Source: Astrocystis sublimbata (lineage: Eukaryota > Ascomycota > Sordariomycetes > Xylariales > Xylariaceae). Taken from it: a stretch of DNA of 64,000 nucleotides. The position numbers and the translations under genes were made by a program. The stretch is from positions 930,001 to 994,000 of the forward strand of contig JAJNNY010000001.1 of the NCBI GenBank assembly GCA_022453515.1, written 5' to 3'. The notes under the pieces are model-generated. The model worked only from the letters and a program-made list of their open reading frames with translations, did not search any database and was not told the origin of the DNA. Below are positions 55,420 through 64,000 of this stretch, one piece after another; the first letter of the stretch is position 1; each line of letters opens with the position of its first letter.

Positions 55420-58023
55420 GCTTCTCCGGCGTCACACACACTCGAGCGAATTCGTGGTCCGTTCGCGACCGAGGCAACGGTGCCAAGCTGTACTCGACGA
55501 TCCCTTGCTTCGAACGATCGGACCATTGAATGTATCTACAAGGGAGGGTCGCTGCGTAGCAACAATGATCGGGATGGTTAGTCGAATCATGTTCCCGATC
55601 GTGTCGCTACTTCACTGGGACGTTGAAAGGAGAGATTAAATAATGAAAGGAGGGAAGAAACTGGCATTTGTATTACTGGCTCTGCATCATGCCTCATACA
55701 CTTATTTGTCGTTTTCTTTCGCATCATAGACCCGACGGATGGCGAAGATCTTGTACTCTAGGTTGGTAATAGGTTTCATTGAAGGTGTCAACGCAAGTTG
55801 TGTAAAAGTATCATACAACAGTGTCGCGAATTGCAATTTCACAACGATCGATCGATCCGTAACATGTTTCAAAACTGCTTCATCGCGAGTGACACTTGCC
55901 ATGCTGAACGGACACCCAAGGCAGTAGAGAAATGTGAGGCGAAGGCACATATATTATCTGCTGTTGGCCATTTCCCAGGGCGCTCTGCGCGAAAGCGACC
56001 TCGTTCTACCCTTTATCTATGGCATGCTTATCGGCGCTGCGGAGGCAGCTGGTCTTCGAGGTGATTTAAATAACTACACCCTTGATATCTGGTATATCGT
56101 CGGGTGTTATGGATGCTGACCTCGGGCAAGAGATTCAGGTGTGAGCTCGATTGCTCGTCTTGTCATTGGTCGCAATTCTACGCGAGAGTGTTGGCCTGCC
56201 ATCGCAGCTTGTATGCTTCAATTCTTACTAGACTGGCAGCTGTTCAATTTGCAAATCTGATATCTTATACGTACACTTACTCCATTAAGTCTGAGTAGAC
56301 TGGATGAACCAAATAGAAATCAATCAAACTTATAATCAAAACCAGGCTCTCCCGAGGCTTGCGTCCAGCGTCAGGCGTTTTTTCACCAGCGGGACAAGTT
56401 GCGAGCTTTCTTGTTGACAGTTGCCCGAATACTCGTTTCCCATCGAACAACTCAAGAGCCAAATAGTTAAGTTGCTCCAGACGGCGACGCCAGAACAACC
56501 TAGAATATGTTTTGAGTCTTGTTGATTGTAATTATATCGAAGATATGCATGCCAAAAAAATGTCTGCGATCTGCGATACTATTAGCGATTTACAATCGCT
56601 TGCGCTGAATGGACAGTCGTTTTGAACTTACAACAACAAACGCTGGGGGGAAGCAACAAAATCGTGACGATCGCGAAGAATAGCAGATATTTGTGCAAGA
56701 CCCTGCGTTTGTGCGCCTCGGAAATTGTCTGGACACTGAAAACCTAATGTTCGTCAGATAGATACTAGGGAGACTGATATTGAAGTGGCGCTCTGAACTT
56801 GCACCATTCTGGAGGCTTTGGACTTCGTTCTTAGTTGGTTCCAATTTCACGAGGAGTCTTCCTGACCGTCGCCCTGTCAATGCCTGATAGTATTCCAATT
56901 ATACTCAATGACATTTTCGGCTTCCTCCAGGTGTGGGTATGACCGATCAAACCAGTAATCGGCCACACATGTGCCGAGTCTGTTCCTGACTGGCAGATTT
57001 AGATACGATGGGGCCTGGCCTATGATATCCGAGAAATTGTTCAGCATCTGAAGACTCCTGAAATACATGATGAGGGGATCATCTCTGTTTTTGACAAACA
57101 GTTTCTTTGTCTTTAGCCTATCAAAGTCTCGTTCTAAGTCTCCGACCTTCATGGTGTCAACTCCATATCCTTTTTATTATTTCTGTTTCTGACTTGCGCC
57201 TAACAACATAATCTCGTCGATTAATCTGATCGTCGTGATCCAGTCATGTTCAACAAGTACAATGTATTATATGCATCATGAACGCGGTCTGCATTCATGG
57301 GCCAATACCTGGACAAAATGCGAATTTATCACTGCGGTGAAATAGGGTTTCACGACGACCGGATAGATCATGAGCGGCGAAAAACGATTGCATTAAATGT
57401 AGATGTGATATTTTGCTGTGGTTACTGACAATCTAAAAGTTCTCTGAACTAGCCCCCAAGTTACAGCAATACCTCGTGACGATGCAGATATGGTCCGATT
57501 CTACGAGTCCGAGTGGAAGACCCGGCGCTGATTCGAGCACACGGCTCTGCAATATTCAGTTTGCCACTCAGCTTCGTTAATTTTATCTCTATCTTGATAT
57601 CTAGTAAGCGGGCAAACTACCGAAGATATGCCAGCTTTATTCCAAGCTGGATATTTCTCCGCCACATTTGTCCTGTAAAATGTGTTATCCTGTGACCTAG
57701 ACGAATTCGCACGAGCTTTTATCCTCTATATACACAAAAGGTAAAGTATGCGACGTAAGCAAGGACGTATATCTCATCGCCATCTATCCCCATTTCTGTT
57801 CTTAAAGATGATCGGCTTCCCTTCCACCAAAGGCGGTTCCGTGCGGTCTTTCACGCGCGATTTTTTGCTCATCTTGGATTTGTATCGTTGATTGCACCTT
57901 TTTCAAAGTCAAGTGTTTATGGAATCATGTTCACGTGAGGCCGGCTCAGTGGACTTCAGATCTTGTATCCTAGTCGTGTGTTCTCCCAAGCTCACAAATT
58001 GTGCTGCGGCAGAGTGAGTTACT
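55420..58023. other. Sparse region with one possible relic frame
   Basis: Starts with the VMA3 3' flank. Mostly AT-rich, with no confident gene. Two overlapping minus-strand frames at 57152-56590 are listed separately as a possible relic. Confidence 0.45.
56590..57152 (-). pseudogene. Possible frameshifted relic or hypothetical gene
   Basis: An ATG frame (57152-56877, 91 residues, including RSLQMLNNFSDIIGQAPSYL) overlaps a second frame (from 56898) that continues with YYQALTGRRSGRLLVKLEPT. The two would join naturally if one frame change near 56890 were allowed. I do not recognise the family. It could be a decayed gene, an unrecognised intron, or chance. Confidence 0.25.
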
Positions 58024-58422
58024 CTACATGTTGATGTTTTCGAACGGTAGCCAGCGAAGCCACTTAGGCGTCACAGGTAGGTTTCGCTTCTCAGGTGTCC
58101 GGATAGGTCTGTCACCTTCGTGACCAGGGTGGTCAGGATGGTGGACTGGATAGCCGGTAGGCACAGGAGGGTAACCCGTTCCTGGCAAGGCAGTGTGAGA
58201 GTCAGGGATGCTTGTGGGGGTGACCGTCGGCAAATCAGTAGGTAGTCCGGGTGGCGGAGAGCTTGGGTTGGCTGTCGGGAAGGATGTGGGAAGTCCCGTT
58301 GGCAGTCCTGTCGAGAAGGTCGAGGGTGTGGGTTTTAGTGTGTATTGTCTCTCATCTAATGGCATGGCTGTGGCTGTGTGGAGGAGAGCCGCCATGAGTA
58401 ATGTGACGGAGATACGAGCCAT
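58024..58422 (-). CDS. Small secreted Pro/Thr-rich protein
   Basis: Single exon, 132 residues, ATG at 58422. The first 19 residues are a clear signal peptide (MARISVTLLMAALLHTATA, cleavage likely before MPLDERQ). Then comes a low-complexity region of short LPT/FPT units (TGLPTGLPTSFPTANPSSPP, GLPTDLPT), likely O-glycosylated, then a His/Pro segment (VHHPDHPGHEG). It ends PKWLRWLPFENINM. It contains no cysteines, so it is not a typical Cys-rich effector, and it has no GPI-type hydrophobic tail. Wall-associated or extracellular location is inferred; no family is recognised. It stands alone in a gene-poor region. Confidence 0.6.
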   Translation of the reverse strand: MARISVTLLMAALLHTATAMPLDERQYTLKPTPSTFSTGLPTGLPTSFPTANPSSPPPGLPTDLPTVTPTSIPDSHTALPGTGYPPVPTGYPVHHPDHPGHEGDRPIRTPEKRNLPVTPKWLRWLPFENINM

Positions 58423-61015
58423 TTCGATAGTGGTTTGGGTATTTCGTGTGTGTAAGTTAAAATAAAATGCTGATAGCGAGAGAGCGAGCGATCGTATGGA
58501 CGACTACCTAGATATAGAGTCTTATCGTCCTGTCTTGTAAAGATGAATAGTGAGTAAACGTTTGGTTTCTAGTGATATATTCGGAAATAAGACCAGCTTA
58601 TTATCTTCCTGCTGACTTGACTTTGGGGGAAGGTTGGGAGGCGGCATTGATATATTGTACGCGTAATTCACCATGTGGCTACCTAACATACCAATACCAG
58701 CCTCGGTGACGCCATGATCTGGGAGGCAGGGTTTACGTCGACATGGACACACTACTTGCTAGATCTAGTGAGATTTGACCATGAACGCAATCGCATGATA
58801 GGACAGTGCCTCACAATGCCCCTGAGCCAATGTTTCAAGTATTTGAAAACATAATTAACAGAAGTTCGAGAGGGCTGAGAGGGTATAATCCGTAGATACT
58901 AGCTCGCGATCGGCAGAAGTGTATTCCAATTCCCCTCGGTGCAGTCGCAGTCCCTCATTGGCCAATCTGGCCGTAATAAGCCAATGTCCACGTCAGCCCG
59001 CTTTTTACGCACCCGCTAAGAGCCTCTTGTGGGCTGCGACAATGCTGGCAAGACGTAGTATTCAAGGCGCTGTCAGAAATGACTTTACTGTTAATAGTAG
59101 AGTCTACCTAGGTAGATGAGAGTAATCGAGTGAACAGGAAAGACAGTAGGCCAATGGCGCATGTGGCTTGACGAATTTGCTACGGAATCTGCAATGCTAC
59201 CCATGTAGTATTTCTCTAAAGGGATGAAGCTGAATATGCAGTCAGAATGATTGCTACCTATTTCCTGTAGACGCGTGTAAGAGTCTAAGCCACCCAGTTT
59301 CGCAACACGCATACCTGTTGCTTTAGAAAAGCACAAGTTGCCGCCATAGGTTTTTTTGTCTCTACTCAGTAGTAGATGAACAGCGGATAATACAAGCAGA
59401 CTCTTCCCCATCAGCCTCCCCCATACCAGTTCCTAAATCTAGGCAGATTAGGTGGTTAGGTTACTGGAGATAGTATGAAATGACAAATGGCGGGGTGTTG
59501 AGAGTGGAGCAAGGGAAACGTACTTTTCGAGCTTGACATCGGCACTTGGATCGACATCGATCGACAGGGGCCGTTTACTCAGCAGACACTAACTACCGTT
59601 AGCACTCAGTACATATGAATGAATGGCGCAGTGACTCGTGCTCATCGGATATCTCCACGTGTAGCCAAGCTAACAAAAGGTGCGAGAAACACTAAGTGGT
59701 AAGAAATAACGCCAGCTGAATAGTGGCTTACGCACGCATTCTACGACGTCGTTCCTAGTGTTTTCAGCCTTGGCCATCAGGTTTCGAGAGTAGTGGCAAA
59801 AATGGCATGAATGAGATGACTTCTTTCAGAGTCTTATCTCATTTGGACTGTCGTGGGAGAATCACGACGAGAAGGCAGAGCAGAGTACATGTGGGTGTGG
59901 GTTTTGTGCCTCCTTGATCAACGATCATCGAGAAATCATCCGGTCCGTTTGCTCGGCTTTACTGGGTTCTGAGTTGGTAAGGCGAGAAGGCTAAGATCCG
60001 ATGAACAGATCTGCAACGAAAGCTCAAGCCCAATAACGGAGCCATCCCGCAAATCACAGGGATCCGTTCCACACTTACTGAATTTCGCTGTCTTTCCAAT
60101 CGGGCAGTAATCTGCGGTTTCTAACTATCAGCTTACGTGTGATCAGACGAAAGCGTGGAATATACAAATATAAACATTCACCTTCCCTCAGCTGCTTAAT
60201 AGCCAGACAGCCAGATGATAACGAATAAGTTCTTTCGTGCGCCTTGGCGTGCCTTGATCTTTTGATTTTTATATTTTGCTCTATCCACGCATACGTCCAC
60301 GGTGAATAAGACGCCACGCATTTATACTTAGGCCTGCCAGGTCGATTCTATGTGTGAATAGCTACAGATCATTTCAAAATCTGAAATTGGGCATGAGTGA
60401 ACGGATTCCTCGCTCTTCTAAGCACAAGCAAGCCACAACGAACTTAATCCAGTGCCAGAGCTCAAATTTGAACCGTCAGAGGTCAGGCTGAGAATTTCCT
60501 CACATTGCTGACTGTAACACAACGTATTCTCAGTTTAGATTCCGACTTAGAAGGGCCAGAGACTTCCGTTAGCACAAAGTGCGTCCTATTCCCATCCCCT
60601 ATTATCATTTGGAGGTCACATTCAAGGTTCTCATGAAATTCGCTTTTGTAAGTAGTTGGTAAAACTTGGGGAGTGCAGTCCTAATGAGACGTGTATTCAC
60701 TTTATCCTCAAGAGGCGTAGCCTGCTAGCCGGGGCCAACCTTCTAAAAAATATTCCCTAGTATACAGACTTCCCCTATCCATTCGTCACTCATTTCTGTG
60801 ACGTTTCCTGACGTCCGTCGTCTTCGTTTATACATGAAGCCATCCTCACTCCTCCTTTCCATGACCCAAGCATGTCGAGATCTCTAGCCGGAGAGAGTGA
60901 GAGGAGGAAAAATCTATATAAAAATAAACCAGTGCCCAAGTAGAGACCCCACATGGGTCATGAAAAAGAGTGCAAAGAATGGGAAGTTAACGGCAAAGTC
61001 GTCCGATCAGAGAAT
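58423..61015. other. Sparse intergenic region
   Basis: AT-rich. Besides the tentative spliced frame at 59411-59777, I see nothing with ATG start, splice sites and protein-like pattern together. A CTACCTAGGTAG palindrome lies at 59103-59116. Confidence 0.45.
59411..59777 (-). CDS. Tentative small multi-exon gene (about 44 aa)
   Basis: A possible three-exon reading, 59777-59736, 59588-59524 and 59438-59411, starts ATG GCC AAG, uses GTGCGT/TTAG and GTACGT/CTAG introns with CTAAC sequences upstream of each acceptor, and ends WYGGG before TGA. The product would be Lys/Asp-rich with no recognised domain. It is listed because both introns carry all three splice signals; it may still be chance. Confidence 0.25.
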
Positions 61016-63599
61016 CTAGTAAAGGGCCGAGCGTCTGCGCCTGGGGGCCTCTGCCTCGGGGCGGCTCCAAGCACCTCCCCATGGCTTCGCACCAAACCAC
61101 TTGGGGGGCTCAGGAGCCTCAGCACCCTTCTTGGAGGGCTCAGGGACCTCAGCATCCTTCTTCGGCGGCTCAGGGGTCTCGTACTTCGGCGGCTCGTGGA
61201 GGACGGGGTAGTCCTTTGGCGGCGCAGAGGGTGAAGGAGCAGGAGAGCTCAGGGCAGGCGGAGAGGGCAGGGCGGCAGGGGTGCCCTTGGGAGGTGGAGG
61301 AGGCAGGGAAGCAGGGGTGCCCGCGGGAGGTGGAGGAGGTAGGGAGGCAGGGGTGCCAACAGGAGGTGGAGGAGGCAGGGAAGCAGGGGTGCTGAAGCAC
61401 TCAGGTGCATGAACCGTAGAGATAGATATCATCGTGGCTGTGACAGTCTCTGTAACCTTCTCGGTGACAGCAGCGGCACCTCCGACGGTCTTTGTGACAG
61501 TCGACACGGTGGCACAATCCTCGCCGTTGACAGTCTTGGTGACAGTCGAGACGACTGGTGGCGGCAATACCTCACAATCCTCTCCATTGACGATCTTGGT
61601 GACAGTTGGTGCAGGAGGCGCCTCGACATCTCCGTTTCCAATGGTCTTCGTGATAACTGGGGGAGCAGGGGCGGAAGAAGCGGGGTTGGCTTCAGTCATG
61701 GTCAGTGTCATGATCTCTCCCTCGCCCATAGTGACGGTGACGACTTCTGGGACGGAAACGGTGGCCGCGGGAGGGGTCACGGTAACCTCGCTTGTGATTT
61801 CCGTCATGTCCTTGCCCTCGCCTACGGTAACGGTGATCATGGAAACAACAGGGGTGGCTTCTGGCATCTCCTTCGTGACAGTGATAGCGCTGGTAATTTC
61901 TGTCATGTCCTTGCCCTCTCCCACAGTGACAGTGACCATGGAAACGACGTGGGTGGTTTGGGGCATCTCTTTTGTGACAGTGACAGCGCTTGTCATGATG
62001 GTGTCGGAAATGGTCATGGTAATGACGGAGACAACCTCGGAAGGCGCAACACCGGTCTCGGCAGGTGTCTCGATCGCCGGCATAGAGCTGAAAGAAGCCA
62101 GCACAGATGAGGAGATAGCCGGCACCTCTGTGACAGGGCAGATGGTAGTCGTGATCCCAACCACGCTAGTAACAACCGTGGTTGACACTCCTTCGGGCAG
62201 AGATGTGGGAAGCGAAGTCACGACTCCGGTGCTGCCTGAGGAAAGAGGGCAGTTAGTGACGGTGGGTCCGCATGAGATAACCGTCTCAATGGTAGTCGCC
62301 GAAACTGTCAGGGTAGTCAAGCCTGTCTCAGCAGGAGCAGTCACGCCGGGGGCGGCAGTCTCAACGGGAGGGAGAGAGCTGAACGAAGCCAGCACAGACG
62401 AGGAAATAGCTGGGACCTCTGTAACAGGGCAAATGGTGGTCGTGATTCCAACAACGCTGGTTACAACCGTCGTTGATACTCCTTCGGGCAGAGAGGTGGG
62501 AACTGAAGTTACAACTCCAACACTGCCCGACGAAACTGGGCAGTTAGTAACAGTTGGCTCACACGAGATCACCGTCTCAATTGTGGTGGCGGACACAGTT
62601 AACGTAGTTAATCCTGTTTCAGCAGGAGCTGTCACGCCGGGAGCGGCAGTCTCGACGGGGGGCAGAGAGCTGAAAGAAGCCAAGACAGACGAAGAGATGG
62701 CTGGCACTTCTGTAACGGGGCAGACGGTGGTTGTTACCCCAATTACGGTGGTAACGACCGTTGTCGATACTCCTTCCGGTAGTGAAGTTGGGACTGAAGT
62801 TACAACTCCAACACTGCCCGACGAAACGGGGCAGTTAGTAACAGTTGGCTCGCATGAGATCACCGTCTCGATCGTGGTGGCGGAGACCGTCAGCGTAGTC
62901 AAGCCTGCATCGACTGCAGTCGTGCTGACATTCAAGAAAGGTGGGAGGGTGGTGCTAGCCGCAGCAATGCTAGTGGTGAGGGTGACGTTGTTAATCAAAG
63001 CACTGGTTGAAATCGCCGACGAAGATGTTGTCGCATTGTTGACTACTGCACTAGTAGAAAGTGCCGCTGAGCTTGTTGCGTTGTTCGCTAGTTCAATACT
63101 AGAAGTGACAGCTGCTGCTGAAGACGTCGTCACGTCACTTGATAGTGCCGAAGTGGTTATGTTGTTCAATAGAGAAGTAGTGGCAATTGCCGAAGTAGTG
63201 GCTATTGACTCATTAGTATATGATACAACGAGTACTAAGTATCAAGGCGGCTCTACCCTCTGTTACAGCGTCTACCTCAGACGAAGTTGTGGCGTTCACA
63301 ATGATGGTGGACGAGCTGAGAGCGGCGCTGGTGGTGTTGCTCGCAGCTGCGGACGCCTCGGAAGACAAAACAGATGTTGTCACAACGCCGGTGCTCAGAC
63401 CGATGGAGCTCGATGATACGGCGGTACCAAGGCTTGTGGTCGCAACACTGCTCGAAGTTGCCGCAACCGATTCCGAGGTCGAAGCTATCGAGGATGTATT
63501 GGCGAATGCGTAGTACTTGGGAGGTACTGGAAGGCGAGCTTCGCTGCTCCCCACCAACGCCAGAACGGCCGCGAATCCATGACGGCTTGAGAACAACAT
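61016..63599 (-). CDS. Ser/Thr/Pro-rich repeat cell-wall or secreted glycoprotein
   Basis: Two exons, 63599-63257 and 63201-61016, joined across a 55-bp intron with a TACTAAT branch site, give 842 residues. It starts with a signal-peptide-like MLFSSRHGFAAVLALVGSSEA. Residues about 30-210 are Ser/Thr/Ala-rich with many N-x-T/S sites. Residues about 214-497 hold three tandem repeats of about 97 residues, each with three cysteines (VISCEP, TNCPV and VCPV or ICPV). Then come shorter ITVTKEMP and TVTVGEGKD units, TVTKTVNGEDC units, a PASLPPPPPVGT repeat block, and a Lys/Pro/Glu-rich tail. No hydrophobic GPI-attachment tail is seen, so wall retention would rely on other bonds. The make-up is that of O-mannosylated fungal wall proteins; its role is unknown. 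Confidence 0.75.
61235..61395 (-). repeat. Proline-rich short coding repeats
   Basis: Four units of about 13 codons encoding PASLPPPPP followed by a variable GT pair, inside the wall-protein gene. Confidence 0.8.
62054..62905 (-). repeat. Three tandem 291-bp coding repeats
   Basis: Units at about 62905-62615, 62614-62324 and 62323-62054 (last one shortened). The proteins are nearly identical, while many third codon positions differ, so the repeats are old enough to have gained silent changes but constrained in amino acids, or they are periodically homogenised. Confidence 0.85.
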
Positions 63600-64000
63600 A
63601 GCGAATGAAAAGGGCCTATAATCAATCTCCGATCAAAGAATGGCAAGAAAGTAATGAAAGAAGTGAGCGACCGAGCGCCAACGAAGTGAAGGAATGAAGA
63701 GAAACCCTAATTTAAGAGGCAACGAAAGACGAGTGACTAGGCGTCAAGTAAGGAATGTCGTAATGGGTGGGCTATGGCGCCTTTTTAATCAAGTTTTCTC
63801 TCCGTGGCGTGAATAGCCTCTTATTGGATTTTGAAGAACAATTGCTTCAGGCCCCTGTCTTCCATAATTGCCGGCGCTAATACGTAACTACTCATTGTGC
63901 GCTAGACTGGCCCCGTGATATTCCAAACATGAGTGGAGTGAGGAAACCAGGTACATAAGATCGTGAGTATTGCCAGATCGGGAGGCACTCGTTAGAGATC
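63600..64000. other. Upstream flank of the wall-protein gene
   Basis: Leader and promoter side of the wall-protein gene, rich in GAAGTGAAGGAATGAAG-like purine stretches just upstream of the ATG on the other strand. No other gene seen. Confidence 0.5.

Noticed and set aside
58208..58465. Gly/Val-rich + strand frame
   Set aside because: Antisense to the Pro/Thr repeats of the small secreted protein; explained by codon composition.
60075..60317. 80-codon - strand frame
   Set aside because: Starts at GTG, no domain, no splice context.

Overview
The window is nuclear DNA of a filamentous ascomycete (Pezizomycotina, most likely a Sordariomycete). The evidence is short GT-AG introns of mostly 47-190 bp with CTAAC/CTAAT-like branch sites, CAAC- and pyrimidine-rich 5' leaders, compact genes on both strands, and gene families typical of these fungi: a Zn2Cys6 regulator, a DUF3632-like protein, an ArAE/FUSC-type membrane protein, a pepsin-like protease and an S/T-rich wall protein. 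I see no operons, CRISPR array, rRNA or convincing tRNA.

Layout. 1-10 kb: GNAT acetyltransferase (-), TOM70 mitochondrial import receptor (-), aminodeoxychorismate-lyase-like enzyme (+), pepsin-like aspartic protease (+). 10-24 kb: Btz-domain exon-junction-complex protein (-), a 4.8 kb gene-free divergent region, an NBR1-type autophagy receptor (+), the ERV41 COPII cargo protein (-). 24-36 kb: DUF3632-like protein (-), a 4.2 kb gene-free stretch, a large FUSC/ArAE-type membrane protein (-), an unrecognised 247-aa protein (+). 36-42 kb: a decayed Zn2Cys6 regulator beside an intact sugar transporter, both (-). 42-56 kb is housekeeping: transketolase (-), a Bmt6-like 25S rRNA methyltransferase (+), a Sac/hSac2 phosphoinositide phosphatase (-), SNU13 (-), and V-ATPase subunit c (+). 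56-64 kb is sparse: a small Pro/Thr-rich secreted protein and a repeat-bearing Ser/Thr/Pro-rich wall-type protein at the right edge.

Most genes are unrelated housekeeping functions: protein import, ER-Golgi traffic, autophagy, rRNA and mRNA processing, the pentose phosphate pathway, folate/pABA, and vacuolar acidification. The one locus that reads as a functional unit is the regulator/transporter pair at 36.2-40.9 kb, where the regulator is broken by two in-frame stops, a frameshift and an apparent internal deletion while the transporter is intact.

I worked out exon structures by hand from reading frame, splice signals and family continuity. I did not find a clearly new multi-gene system. 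The best second-look items are a pepsin-family protease that lacks both the signal peptide and the usual disulfide cysteines, the pseudogenised regulator, a frame-preserving intron in the NBR1 PB1 domain, 13- and 14-nt micro-exons in two adjacent housekeeping genes, a GC-AG intron in transketolase, and a palindromic TACCTAGGTA-type motif scattered through the intergenic DNA.
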